Shown here: positions 27,826 through 38,906 of the stretch, piece after piece
Layout of the letters: each line of letters begins with the position of its first letter
Position numbering within the stretch: position 1 is the first letter of the stretch
From: Rebecca billardiae RCC1528
Taxonomy: Eukaryota > Haptophyta
Length of the DNA: 64,000 bases
Reading direction: 5' to 3'
Assembly: GCA_965240325.2 (NCBI GenBank)
Contig: OZ251230.1
Coordinates: 1,302,001-1,366,000, forward strand
Notes under the pieces: model-generated
Told to the model about the DNA's origin: nothing
The model's database searches: none
Seen by the model: the letters and a program-made list of their open reading frames with translations, nothing else
Made by a program: the position numbers and the translations under genes

Positions 27826-30384
27826 ATGCTCGCGGCACGGCGGGTTGGCGTCGCGCTGGCGACGTGGTCCGTTCTCGGCAGCGCATCCGTGCTCCTGGCC
27901 GGTATCGCGCTGCTGAGACGCATCCCACCCGCCCACACGATCGCGCTCACGAGCTTGGAAGGCACGGCGTGCATGATGAGTGCGACCGTGTTTGCGACAA
28001 CGTGCTTCACGCGGGTGCTTTCGACCATGGTGCGTGGAACCTTCACGTGGACGCACGCCGATGTCGTCGTCTTCGGCGTCAACCTTCTCTCTGCCGTCGC
28101 GAGCGCTCTGCTCGCCAGCACGCCCGTCGTCGCGTTTCGCGATCCGTACACCGGCTACCGCATGGTGCCTTTGCGCTGGCTGAGCTGGTGCACCTCGCTC
28201 TTCCTGCACATGCTCGCGATGGAGGGCGTGGCGAACGAGCGCGCGCCCCGCGCGCTCAGCGTCGCCCTCACGCACGCCGCCAGCGTCGCCATCGGCGCGT
28301 TCCTGCCGTTCGCGCCGTCGCTCAGCGTGTGGTGCGTCACGCTCGTGTACGCGCTGCTCGCGCTCTCGTCGCTGTACGTGCGCGCGGCGCAGCGGCTGCG
28401 CGAGCCGAAGGCGCGGCTGCCGCCGGAGAAGCTGGTGCAGCAGCACGTGCTGCGCATCACCTGCGCGTGCGCCCTCCTCTGGCCGCTCTTCCTCCTCTCG
28501 TACGCGGCCGCCGCCGTCTCGCGCGCATCGGACCAGAGCCACTTTGTTGCCGAGTGCTTGCTGGACGCGCTCGTCAAGCTCGTGGTGGCGACGTGCATGA
28601 GCGAGGTGCACGTGGGCGCGCGCATGATGGCGGAGCACAACGCGCACAAGGAGCTGCAGCGCCAGATGAAGCTCGCCTGGGAGCACGCCTCCGACACGCT
28701 GCTCGTCTCGCAGGCGCTCGACACGACCCGCCACCGCTCCGCGCGCGTGCACTCGGTCGCCTCGCTGTCGATCGTGCACCTGATGAGCGAGCGCGCGGCG
28801 CACAAGTGGCTGTGCGGGCACTACCACGAGCTGGATCTGGAGACGCCGGTCGAGACGCAGCGCGAGAGCCCGGGCGGCGCGCACGCGTCGCCGCCGCCGA
28901 CGGGCGGCGCGGCCGATCGGGGCGCGGGCGGCCGCCGCGCCGCGAACGGCGGCGACGGCGGCGGCGGCGGCGGCGACGGCGAGGCGGCGGCAGACGCCGC
29001 GGCCGAGCGCGACGTGCTGCACATCCTCACCCTGGCGTGGCAGCATGGCATGTCATCCTTCGAGTGCACGCTCACCTCCGGCAGCCTCATCGAGTGCGAG
29101 GTCCGCGTGACGCAGGCGGTGGACGAGCACTACCTCGTGGTCGTGATGCGAGACGTCACCGAGCGCGAGCGCGCGCGCCGCGACGAGATGGAGCGGCTCG
29201 AGCGGACGATCTCGAAGCGCAAGGACGAGGAGGCGAACCGCTTCACGCGGCACAAGGTGAAGAACTCCGTCCTCTCCGCGATCGCGGTCTGCGACGAGAT
29301 GCTCGACTCCGGCGTGCGCGACCAGCGCCTCGCGCGGCTGCACAACCTGCTGAACGCGACGCTGCACACGATCGGCTCGGTCACGGTCGCGCGCGACGTG
29401 GTCAACGGCATGTACACGCCCAAGGTGGAGCCGGTGCGGCTGGACTCGGTGTTCGCCGACTCGCCCGGCGTCAACGTGCGCATCTCGGACGAGTCGGCGC
29501 AGTGCGTCTCCTCCGACCGCTGGATGCTCCACTTCATCTACCACAACGCGCTCTCGAACGCGGTCAAGTACGGTGCGGACGCTGACGTCGACGTGCGCGT
29601 CGCCGCGTGCGACGGCCGGCTGCAGTTCGAGGTGGAGAACAAGCCCGGCGCGAACCACGCGGTGCTGCGCGCGCTCGAGGACCCGACCACCGTCTTCAGC
29701 AAGGGCACGCGCTTCCACGACTCGGGCGACAGGTCCGCGGGCGACGGCGCGTGGATCGCGGAGAAGTGCGCGCACGCTCTCAACGGCTCGGTCTCCATCA
29801 CCTTTGACGAGCGCTCGACCACGTTCGCCTTCGACGCGCCGATGGCGGCGTGCACCGAGCAGCTCGAGTCCGTCTCGTTCGAGGTGCCGCAGGACTGCAT
29901 CGCCGTCGGCATCGACGACGACCCGGTGCAGCGCATGCTCCTCGGCGTGATGCTCTCCTCGCAGCTGCGCATCTCGAACGAGCGCGTGCACATCCTCGGC
30001 GACAACGACGACCTGTGCGTGCTCAAGGAGCTGCTCGTGCAGATCGTGCGCAACGCGCCCGCGCGCGTGCTCATCCTGTGCGACGAGAACCTCGACGTGG
30101 GCACGCCCACGCGCTTCGTCGTCTCGGGCTCGCTGTGCCTCAAGGAGGTGCTCCAGGAGCTCGGCGAGGCGGACGCGGCGCGCGTGCTCGGGCTCGTGCG
30201 CTCGGCAAACGACGGCGACGCGGACGTGCTGTGCTACCTCCAGCGCGTGCACGGCTTTGTGCCCAAGCTGCCGCTCAGCGCGGACGAGCTGCGCAAGCTG
30301 ATCGCGCACGCGTGGTCCAACCGCTTCGTCGACCACGGCTCGTGCGACTCCTCGTTCGACCGCCGCTACAGCCTGAGCGCGTGA
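27826..30384 (+). CDS. Histidine kinase rhodopsin (microbial rhodopsin - histidine kinase - receiver)
   Basis: An 852-residue single-exon sensor. The membrane part has eight hydrophobic helices: an extra one at about 7-30, then seven at about 38-62, 78-104, 115-135, 143-162, 165-187, 206-231 and 240-262. Helix C reads RWLSWCTS with R117 and W121; helix F has W219-P220; helix G reads LLDALVKLVV with D247 and K251. Against bacteriorhodopsin R82, W86, P186, D212, K216 the spacing is the same within one residue, and R-to-K is exactly 134 in both, so K251 should bind retinal. The D85 position is S120. Then come a PAS-like segment (about 400-445), a DHp helix with phospho-acceptor H476 (RHKVKN), an ATPase with N-box N574/N578 (IYHNALSNAVKYG) and a G2 box (GDGAWIAEKCAHALNG), and a receiver domain with acidic D697-D699, phospho-acceptor D753 (LILCDENLD), S793 and K814. 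It likely turns light into a phosphorelay signal. Confidence 0.82.
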   Translation: MLAARRVGVALATWSVLGSASVLLAGIALLRRIPPAHTIALTSLEGTACMMSATVFATTCFTRVLSTMVRGTFTWTHADVVVFGVNLLSAVASALLASTPVVAFRDPYTGYRMVPLRWLSWCTSLFLHMLAMEGVANERAPRALSVALTHAASVAIGAFLPFAPSLSVWCVTLVYALLALSSLYVRAAQRLREPKARLPPEKLVQQHVLRITCACALLWPLFLLSYAAAAVSRASDQSHFVAECLLDALVKLVVATCMSEVHVGARMMAEHNAHKELQRQMKLAWEHASDTLLVSQALDTTRHRSARVHSVASLSIVHLMSERAAHKWLCGHYHELDLETPVETQRESPGGAHASPPPTGGAADRGAGGRRAANGGDGGGGGGDGEAAADAAAERDVLHILTLAWQHGMSSFECTLTSGSLIECEVRVTQAVDEHYLVVVMRDVTERERARRDEMERLERTISKRKDEEANRFTRHKVKNSVLSAIAVCDEMLDSGVRDQRLARLHNLLNATLHTIGSVTVARDVVNGMYTPKVEPVRLDSVFADSPGVNVRISDESAQCVSSDRWMLHFIYHNALSNAVKYGADADVDVRVAACDGRLQFEVENKPGANHAVLRALEDPTTVFSKGTRFHDSGDRSAGDGAWIAEKCAHALNGSVSITFDERSTTFAFDAPMAACTEQLESVSFEVPQDCIAVGIDDDPVQRMLLGVMLSSQLRISNERVHILGDNDDLCVLKELLVQIVRNAPARVLILCDENLDVGTPTRFVVSGSLCLKEVLQELGEADAARVLGLVRSANDGDADVLCYLQRVHGFVPKLPLSADELRKLIAHAWSNRFVDHGSCDSSFDRRYSLSA

Positions 30385-30910
30385 GCTCTGAACAGCCGCT
30401 CCGGCGCGGACCGGCGCCTCGCGAAGCGCCTGGCCCTGCTCGTCAAACTCACCACTCCGAAGCAATTTGGTGCACCTCAGTCCTCGTCACCGTTATTCAG
30501 TGTTCATCCTCAGCTTCCACCTCCACCAGATTCCATCCACGATCGCGCACTCGACCAGATCTGCCGTCGTGCTGCAGCAGCTACTCAGAGCTAGGCCATG
30601 CTTATTATTAATACTAATATAGTCGAATATTATAATATAGTAATTAATAGATAATTAACTAGATAGTAGTCGTATTATTAATAAATAATAATTGACTACA
30701 TCATTGGCGCATTGCATGGTGCGCACGCTGTTCGGACGACACGACAGCAGTAGTAGATATATTACATATGCTGCTGAACTTTGCGCGCGGCGGAATAATG
30801 CGCCGAACTCAGACGATGCCCACCTAGCTGCTAGCAGCTGAGTCGACGACGACATTGTGACGGCGCCCGATTACAAGTATGCCGCATCATCGTCTGCCAC
30901 TCGGATACGG
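30385..30910. other. Intergenic between convergent genes, AT-rich
   Basis: Bases 30600-30700 are almost entirely A/T. Probably the 3' UTRs of the rhodopsin kinase and the large FYVE-like gene. No gene seen. Confidence 0.5.
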
Positions 30911-32227
30911 CTACCAGTCGTCTGCCATCACGGCGTCGATATCACCATCGCCGCCGTCGAGGAGCACGTCGATGACGAGCCGGTGGTTACGCGGGTCCTC
31001 GCGCTGGTACGTCCACTCGCGGTACTTGGCCTCGATCTCATTCCACTGCCGCCGCGCCGCGCGGCCGTAGTGGAAGGCGCCGCCCGCGGGCGCGCGCGCG
31101 GTCGGCGCCTCGCCGTACCTCCGCGGCGGCTTTGCATCCGCCGCGGGCAGGTCGTTGAGCGCGCTGCGGAACGCGGCAGCCGAGCTCCACTTCTCCTCGT
31201 CGTGCGGCACCTCCGACTCGTGCAGGACCCGGAACACGACGAAGTGAAGGTACATCGAGCGCACGACCGCGGACCAGTGCGCCGCGAGCGCGCGCGCGTG
31301 CGGCGCGAGTGTGCGCAGCAGCTGCCGCCTCGCGTCTGGCCCGAGGATCTCGAGGTGGTTGTGCAAGAAGATGAAGGTCCACGCCTGCACCTTGAAGTGG
31401 TCCGAGAGCAGGAAGCGCACGAGCCGCTCGATCAGCTTGACCAGGATGAAGTTGGGCGGCAGCGGCTGCTGCGCGGCGTGCAGAGCCGTGAGCCACGTGC
31501 CGAGGTGCTTGAGGGCGCCGTGCACCGACATGGCGCGGTGCGAGCCCGCGCGCGAGAAGACGACCAGCGTGAAGACCTGCAGCAGCGCGGGGTTGTGCAC
31601 GATCTGCGTGGAGACGCACTGCCCGAGCGACTCGGGCCATCGCTCGGAGGGGCGCCGCTTCGCCTCGAGCAGCAGCGCCTGCGGGCGAGGGGCGGGCGTC
31701 GAGCTGTGAGCGGCGGCGCGCGCGCGCGCGCGCGCGCGCGCGCAGGCGACGCGGCCAGGCGGCGCGGCGCGGCCGGCGGCGCGGCGGGTGGCGGCGGGGT
31801 GCGGCGCGGCGCGCAGGCCTCACCTTGATGAGCTGCGCGTAGCCGTTCACCGCCTGCCACATGAACCCCGCGCGCAGCATCCCGCCGGGCGCGTACTTGG
31901 AGACGTGCTCCGTCCAGTGCAGAAAGAAGGTGAAGAACAGATGGCCGCGGTTGCGCAGCCGGTCGAGCCAGACGTCGCCCGCGCGCGTGAGGAGGTGCTT
32001 CTCGTGCGCGCGGCGCGCGTGCGTCGCCGCGCCGTCCTCCGCCTGCTGCAGCCGGTCCCACACGAGCGTCCACAGCGGGTCGGTCACGCCGAAGCCCATG
32101 CCCACCGCCTGCGCATCCGTCGCGTCCGCCATTGCAACATTCACCACGTTGCCGCCTGGCTCGCACGCGCGCAGCGTCTCCAGTGGGTACGAGCCCGCCT
32201 CGTCGGCCGCGTCCGCGCACGCGTGCA

Positions 32228-32259
<32 letters not shown>

Positions 32260-35200
32260 AGCTCGGCCGCGTGCGCGCCCGCCGCAGACGCCGCCGCCTG
32301 CGCCGCGCTCGACGAGCTGTCGTTCCACGAGTGCCGGCGGCCGCCGCCGGGCGAGACTAGGGCGCCGTCGCCGTCCGCGCCTCCCTCGTCCGCGGCGGCC
32401 GACGCCTCCGCGCCCTCCTCCAGCCTCGGCGGCTCGGCGGAGGGCATGCTGTTGCGCCGGCTGCCGACGGAGCCGCGGCTGGCCGTCGAGCTCGCGCGCG
32501 CCACCGGCGGGGCGCCCGCGCCGCCGTCGCGGTACAGCTCGCCCCGCGCGAGCCGCGCTGCGGTGAGCGCCGCCGCCTGCGCCTCGATCGCTCCCGGCGC
32601 CGACGTGCGGTGCGACGGGCTGACCCGGTCCGAGTTGGTGCGCGCGAGGTCGGGCGGCGCGACGATCTCGAGCTGCGTGCTCGCGTGCACGAGCCCGCCG
32701 TGCGCGAGGCGCTGCGACGGCGGCGGCGGCGAGGGCGTCAGAGAGTCCAGCGTGCGCGGCCGCTTCTTGACGGTGCGCAGCGCGCGCGTGTGCAGCGACC
32801 ACTCGAGGCACCACTCGCGGATGTGCTTCCGCAGGTTCTCCTCGTCCGGCAGCACGGCCTGCAGCAGCGCGTCGCGGATCTCGGGCAGCCTGAAGAACGC
32901 GACGGACAGCGTGCGCGCGCAGAACGCCGTCAGCTCGGGCGTCGCCGCCTTCGAGTTGAGCTGCTCCAGCGCGAACGCGAGCGTCTCAAACAGCACGTGC
33001 CGGTATCGCGACTTGTCTCGCGCCGGCAGCAGCAGCGAGGAGTTGGCGTCGATCTCGCCGCGCGCCATGCACGCGTACAGGCACTCGAAGCACGCGGCGT
33101 TCGAGTCGTCGAACGGCGAGCTGGACACGAGACCGAGCAGCGCCGCCCATGCCTGCGGGGCGGGCGGCCGGCGCGGGCGGAGCGCGCGGACCGTGCGACG
33201 CTCGTGAGCGCGCGCGCGCGCGCAGCGGCGCGCGCGTCCACTCGCAGCCGCCAGCCGCGCCCCGCGGCTCCGCGCGCTCCGCGCCCTCAGCGTGCCCCGC
33301 GCACGCCCCAAACCACCACGCACCGCACACGCACGGCGCACGGTCCGCGCGCGCGCCGCGCCCGGTGCGCGCCGCGCGGCGCCGTGCGTGCGCGCACCTT
33401 GACAAAGACCTTCTGCGCGTAGTGCAGTGCGGCCTCGCTTCCGTAGAAGAAGGCGCAGCGCGAGTCCTTGTGCGAGGCGCGCATCAGCGCGGTGAGCCGC
33501 GCGACGGCGTGCCCCATCCGCCGCTTCGTCAGCAGGACCGAGCCGACCGCCGGGCTGTCGACGGAGCTTTCCGCGAAGCGTCGCACGATCTTGTCTGAGC
33601 GCGAGCCGGGCAGCGTCTGCGCGAGCCTCGGCCCGGACTCGGAGGAGGCCTCGAGCAGCGGCGCGGAGAGGTCGGGGAGGCTGCCCGACGCCGTCACGCC
33701 GCGAATCAGCGACGTGTCCGAGTTGTGCCGTGCGCGCCGCAGGTTGCCCTTGGGTGACTCCGCCACGTCGCGCATCGAGCCGAGCGAGTCGCACGCGCAG
33801 TCGCTCGTGCTGCGCGGCGTGCCTGGCACGGAGTCGGCGTGCAGCATGCCGGTGCGCATGGACTGCGAGAGGTTGACCACCTGCGCCACGAGCGTGGTGA
33901 TCTGGCTCAGCTCGTTCGGCACGACCACGCCCTTGGGCGGCGCGCCCAGCAGCCGGAACGCGCGCGAGCCGGCAGAGCGGCTCGTGACCTCGCCCACCTC
34001 CTCAAAGGAGGTCGCGTCTCGCTCGAGCCCCGGCGGGTACGGGTTGGCGCCCGAGGCGTAGCCGATGGACTCGAGCTCGTCGTCGTCGTCCGAGCACGCC
34101 GCGTCGGTGCCGGCGCTGGGCGAGCGCTCGCGCACGCGCTCGAGCGCGCGCGACGCCGGCTCGGGCGACTTGATGAGCGGCACAATCGGCGAGGACATGG
34201 TGAAGCCGTACTCTGTGAAGTAGCCGAAGGGGCGCTGGAGCACCTGCGGGCCGTCGCGGATGCGGACGGTGCCGGAGGCCGTGCCGACGCGCTGCCCGTC
34301 GCGCCAGAGGACCTCCTCGAACGTCTCGTTCGACGTGGTCGCGCAGTTGGATCGGCCGAGCCTCGGCGTGTAGATCTTGGAGAGTGGCACCCAGCAGTCG
34401 CCCACGGGCTCGACCAGGTTGGTCGCGGGCTGCGACTGGCGGTGCGACTGCGGCCGCGCGCTCGGCGCGTGCGCGGCGGACGCGCCCGACGCGCCCGAAC
34501 CGCCCGACGCGTCGGCGCCACCGTCGACCGCCTTCGCCGCCGCTGCCGTCGCCGCGACCACCGGCTTGCTCAGCCGCAGGACTTCGAGGTGGAGCGATTC
34601 GGACGCGAACGAGCGTGCGAGCACGTGCACCTCGATGAAGGCGTACGAGGCGTTGGGCGCGGAGGTGGTGAAGGAGGGCTTGCGGCTGGCGGCGCTCGGG
34701 TTGGCGAGCAGCGCGCCGGTGGACGAGAGCGAGAACAAGCCGCCGCCGCCCGGCCCGCCGACGCCCTCCTCCCCCGCGGCGCGCGCCTCGAGCTCGTGTG
34801 GCGCCGCCGGGAAGGGGATCAGGCTGCCCATGCCGTCGGCGCCGCCCGACTCTGAGGTCTCGAGCACGTCCGCGACGAAGACGAGGCGGCGGCTGGTGGG
34901 CGGCATGCCGTCGGCGGCGTCGCGCGCGCTCGGCTTGGCGAGCGGCGCGGCGGCCGCCGCCGCGATCGCGGGCCCCGCGCTCTGCGCGCCCGGCGCGCCC
35001 GGCTTCTTGAACTTGAGGCCACCCGCGCTCAGCCGCTTGACCGTCAGGTCTGTGCGCCGAGGTGGCTGGCGGGGCGCGGCGGCCGCAGCGTTGGCGGCGG
35101 AGGCGTCGGGCACCATCGACAGGCCGATCACCGGGAGCGGCACCTCGGGCATCTTGGGCACCGCCTCCGCCTCGAGCGCCGAGATCGGGCGGACGACGTG

Positions 35201-37132
35201 CATCCTGCGCAGCACGTGCCCGTGCGAATCGTGCGCGCCGTGCGCGCCGTACGCGGCCGCCGCTGCGCTGCTCGCCGCGGATCCGACGGATGCGACCGAG
35301 CTCGCCGAGTCGGACGAGTCGCGCTTGGGCCGCGGCACGGGCGCCGCGCTGGGCACGCGAGCCTCGGCCGCGCGGCAGCGCGCTCGGCCTGCTGGGCTCA
35401 GCGCGGCAGCGCCGGATGCGTCCGCGCTGCCGCCGCTCCCGCCGCTGCCGCCACTCTCGCGGCCGGCGTCGGCATCGACCGGGCCGTTGCGGCCGCTCGA
35501 GCGCGCGGACGAGCCGTCGCCGCCCGCCGCGGACGAGGCCTGGTCCGACGCGACCGAGCCCGACGAGGCCGGGCTCGGGATCGGCGTGCCGCCCGCGCCA
35601 CGCTCGCCGCTCGCGCCCGCCTTGCCGCCGGCAGCCGCGTGCGCGCTCGCGCCCACGGCCGGGTCGAGCACGGAGAGGATGCGGCGCATCGACGCGCCGC
35701 GCCGCGCGTCGATCGCCGCGAGCCGATGCGCGGGCGAGTCCGGCGCGCCGTACGCCGTCGCCGCGCCGATCTCCCGCTTCGAGAGCGTGGGGACGAGCGC
35801 CAGCCTGTGCTTGACACGCTCGACGCCAAAACCAAGCGCCTGGCGCGCGAGCGTCACGACCGCGCCCGTCAGCGCGATGCGCAGGCGGCAGACCTGCTGC
35901 ATCTCGACCTCGAAGGAGAGCCGGCCGACCTGCGAGCCGTACGCGTCGATGATCGGCATGTTGTAGTTCGGCGGGCCCGTCGCCAGCTGCATGAGCGATA
36001 GCTGCACGCGGCCGAGCTCGCGCGGGCTGAAGACACCCAGCAGCCCGTCCGCGCGCACAGAGAAGACGAGGTAGCGGCCGGACATCTCCTTCTGGCGCAC
36101 GGCGCAGCCGAAGTGGCGCACCGTGCGCCAGCGCACCGTCGGCGCGACACCCGCGCCGTTGTGCGCCGCCGCCGCCGCGTGCGCGATGCCCGACGCGCTC
36201 GCGACCGTGATCGGCGCGGACGCGGTGTTGAAGCAGAGAGACGCGTCGCGAGGGTCGACGAGGGGCGGGGTGGCGGCGGCGGCGGCGGCGGCGCTGGCGG
36301 CGGCGGCGGAGCCGGAGGAGCTGGAGCCGCCGCTGTGCGCGCGCTCGCCCACGCCGCTGCCGCCGGAGCCGCGCTCGGAGGCGCTGCCGGACGGGCGCTC
36401 GGCGCGGCCGCCGGTCTCTCGCTCCGCGGCGGCGCCGAGCGCGCGCGCGCCCCAGAGGCAGTGCACGTGCACGCGCTTGGAGTCGCGGCCGAGCAGGCGG
36501 GCCTTGTGCACGCGCAGCGTCACGTCGAAGCGCAGCGCGTCGGACGCCGCCTCGATCACCTCCTCGCCCGGCACCGGCATGATCGCGACCGAGCCGGTCA
36601 GCGGCTCGATGGCGTAATCATCAATGTGGCAGCCGTAGCACGTGCGCGCGTGGCCGATGCCCTCGACGTGCGAGCGGAAGCGCGAGTGGCGCTCGCAGAA
36701 GAGTAGCCCGCACTTGCGGCAGTGGTGCCGCTGGCCCACCTCCATCACCGCACGGCAGCCGGGCTGGCGGCACCGTGCGTCGTCGCAGTCTGGCTCCCAC
36801 GGCCCGCCGTTCGACGAGCGCGGGAGGAGCAGGGGCTCGCGGTAGAGCCACGCGTCGTGCTGGGGCGTGGCCGTCAGGGACAACGGCGCGTCCGCCCCGG
36901 CGCCTGCCGCCCCCGCGGGCTTGGCCGCGGCCATGTGCTCGGGCCCGGCGCCGACGCGCGCGTGGCCAGGGCCCTTCTTTCCACGGCCAGGCTTTCGGTG
37001 CTCGCGGCTTCGTCTCTCTGCCGCTGTTTTCGCCCCCAACCGTATGTTCTCGGGGGAAGCTTTGCCGGCGAACGCCGAGGGCGTGAGGTCGGCGCATATG
37101 ATTGGCCCCGCCAAGTCGGTCATACAGGGCAT
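30911..37132 (-). CDS. Very large FYVE-like zinc-finger protein, three exons
   Basis: Exons 37132-33398, 33152-31824 and 31678-30911 join in phase 0 to about 1,943 residues; an internal ATG at 36934 would give 1,877. Numbered from that ATG, residues about 46-102 form a FYVE-type finger: C50/C55, C60, then RHHCRKCGLLFCERHS with the RHHCRxCG core that binds PI3P in endosomal proteins, and CYGC. A beta-sheet, C2-like segment follows. A long Ser/Ala-rich linker leads to exons 2 and 3, which are well-folded in appearance (AWAALLGLVSSSPFDDSNAA, DRLRNRGHLFFTFFLHWTEH, LVRFLLSDHFKVQAWTFIFL) and recall DUF1765/UPF0592-type proteins, though that match is from memory and weak. Exon 2 also encodes a run of ten Gln. 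An endosomal or membrane-traffic role is a reasonable inference from the finger alone. Confidence 0.75.
31679..31823 (-). other. Intron 2 of the FYVE-like gene
   Basis: 145 bp, donor AAG|GTGAGG, acceptor CCGCAG|GC, phase 0. Contains a 28-nt uninterrupted GC dinucleotide run (31716-31743), a strong Z-DNA candidate. Confidence 0.85.
32229..32258 (-). repeat. (CAG)10 tract encoding polyglutamine
   Basis: Ten uninterrupted CAG codons on the coding strand of the FYVE-like gene, giving ten Gln. Likely length-variable. Confidence 0.9.
33153..33397 (-). other. Intron 1 of the FYVE-like gene
   Basis: 245 bp, donor AAG|GTGCGC, acceptor CCGCAG|GC, phase 0. Rich in GCGCGC and GTGCG steps. Splicing joins YAQKVFVK to AWAALLGL. 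Confidence 0.85.
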
Positions 37133-37433
37133 TTCGCTATTAGCTGACCCACATTGCGTAGGTGAGTGATCGGGAGCGCTTGGATGGTGAGTACTCTCAC
37201 ATCCCCAAGCTCGCTCGGGTCGGCCATCCCCCGATCGGCCATCGTACAAACCCCAATCCGGCGCGGCCGCCTGCCAGTCCGGGCAGCCTGCCCCTTGCGC
37301 AGCACTGCGCAGCGGCTCACGTCCAGACGACTGCTGCCGCGCGCGCACATCACGCCCGCGCGCGCTGAGCGCGCCACTTCTTGCCGCTTCTCTCGGCCGC
37401 GAACGACCGTCGTCGCCGACCAGCACAGATCGG
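37133..37433. promoter_or_regulatory. Probable bidirectional promoter
   Basis: About 300 bp between the divergent starts of the FYVE-like gene and the plastid Rossmann protein. Less GC-biased than either gene. No TATA box seen. Confidence 0.45.
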
Positions 37434-38906
37434 ATGCGCACGAGTCGGCGCCACGCGCTGTTCGCGGTGGCGGGCGTCGCGCTCCTCGCGCTCGTGGAGC
37501 GGGCGCGGGGCGCGGCGCCGCTGCGCGGCTGCCAGCGCTCGGCCTTTGCACGCGTCGCGGCTGGCGCTGCGATCGCGCGCGCCGGGCCTCTCCGCGCGGC
37601 GCCGGCGATGATGAGCTCCCAGGCGCCGGCGCGCACGGGCAACGTACTCGTGCTCGACATGACGGACAACTATTACAACTCCCGCGACATCTTCCAGCAG
37701 CTCTTCTCCTTCGGCAACTGGGCGAAGATCGCGTGCGTGACGACGTCGACCAAGCAAGCGAAGAAGATGCTCCTCTCCCGCGAGGCGCGCTACTCCGGGC
37801 TGATCGACGTGCTCGAGATCATCGAGACGCCGGACGTGGCGGGGGCGGCGGGTGAGACGAGCACCCAGCTCGCGCAGTACGACACGTGGCTCGTGCTCAA
37901 CGCCGACGAGGCCAAGCTGGGCGGGCAGATCAGCGCCGCCAAGGCTGCGGGCGTGCAGCGGCTGCTGCTGACGGTCTGCGCCAGCGGCGGTGCGCTGTCG
38001 GACGCGACCGCGCTCGAGCGGCAGCTGACGGAGAGCGGGATCGCGTACACCGTGATCCGCACGGGCGAGCTCTCCAAGGACATCCTCGGCTCCCCGCTCC
38101 GCATCGACTCGATCGACACGCCCACGTGCGCTGAGCTCTCGCGCGCCGACGCGTTCCGAGTCGCCATGGAGGCGCTCACCATCTCCGAGGCGCACGGCAA
38201 GATGTTCTCGCTGTGCCCGGCGGATTCGGACGACGTGTCCGCGGTGTTCAAGGAGATGCGCTTCGCCGGCGCTGACCGCCGGCAGGAGGTCGTCGCGCTC
38301 ATCAAGGGCGCCGTCGAGGAGCGCTCGGCGCAGCTGAAGGAGGCCTCGGCCTCTGCCGCCGCGGCCAAGGCGGCCGCCGACGCCGGCACGCCCGACCCAG
38401 ACTACAACCCGGCGGAGGCCGCGGCGAAGACGAAGGAGGACGTCGACGCGGCGTTCAAGCGCGCGCAGGAGCGCGCCGTGCGCGTCGCCGAGGAGCAGGC
38501 CCAGCGCGAGCTGCTCCTCGACGAGAAGCGCAAGGAGCGCGCCAAGACGCAGGACGCCATCGATGCTAAGATCGCCGAGCGCGCCGCCGAGAGCGCGGGC
38601 GGCGGTGGCGGTGCGATGGCCGACGAGGAACCGAAGCAGGACAAGCCCGAGGCTGAGGCCGGGAAGGACTCGCCCGACGGTGACGAGCCGAGGGGCGATG
38701 GCGGCTCCGACGACGGTGACGGTGGCGACGGCGAGGGCGGCGATGGCGGCGATGGCGCCGACGGCGGCGGCAGCGGCAGCGGCGACGGCTCGGGCGGCGG
38801 TGATGGTGGGAGCAGCGATGGTGGCAGCGGTGGCGGCGGTGGCGGCGGAGGTGGCAGTAAGAAGGGCGGAGGTGGAGGTGGCGGCTCGCCAGTCGCCACC
38901 GTCTAG
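37434..38906 (+). CDS. Plastid-targeted NAD(P)-binding (NmrA/SDR-like) protein
   Basis: A 490-residue frame. The N-terminus is bipartite: an ER signal peptide (about 1-26, HALFAVAGVALLALVERARG) followed by a basic, Ser/Ala-rich transit-like stretch containing CQRSAFARVA, the form expected for import into a plastid of secondary origin. Residues about 68-290 form an atypical SDR/NmrA Rossmann fold: NVLVLDMTDNYYNSRDIF, KIACVTTSTKQAKK, DTWLVLNADEAKLGG, QRLLLTVCASGG, IAYTVIRTGEL. Residues 295-400 are a charged Ala/Glu/Lys helix, probably a coiled coil. The last 90 residues are Gly/Asp/Ser repeats. Such proteins often act as NAD(P)H-linked chaperones or assembly factors for photosystems; the exact role is not known. 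A start at 37608 would remove the presequence and is less likely. Confidence 0.72.
   Translation: MRTSRRHALFAVAGVALLALVERARGAAPLRGCQRSAFARVAAGAAIARAGPLRAAPAMMSSQAPARTGNVLVLDMTDNYYNSRDIFQQLFSFGNWAKIACVTTSTKQAKKMLLSREARYSGLIDVLEIIETPDVAGAAGETSTQLAQYDTWLVLNADEAKLGGQISAAKAAGVQRLLLTVCASGGALSDATALERQLTESGIAYTVIRTGELSKDILGSPLRIDSIDTPTCAELSRADAFRVAMEALTISEAHGKMFSLCPADSDDVSAVFKEMRFAGADRRQEVVALIKGAVEERSAQLKEASASAAAAKAAADAGTPDPDYNPAEAAAKTKEDVDAAFKRAQERAVRVAEEQAQRELLLDEKRKERAKTQDAIDAKIAERAAESAGGGGGAMADEEPKQDKPEAEAGKDSPDGDEPRGDGGSDDGDGGDGEGGDGGDGADGGGSGSGDGSGGGDGGSSDGGSGGGGGGGGGSKKGGGGGGGSPVATV

Noticed and set aside
29053-30465. 470-codon frame antisense to the rhodopsin kinase
   Set aside because: Arg/Val/Asp-rich shadow; the sense strand holds DHp, ATPase and receiver motifs.
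34377-35966. 529-codon + strand frame inside exon 1 of the FYVE-like gene
   Set aside because: Low-complexity shadow; it lies opposite a continuous exon that starts with a clear zinc finger.
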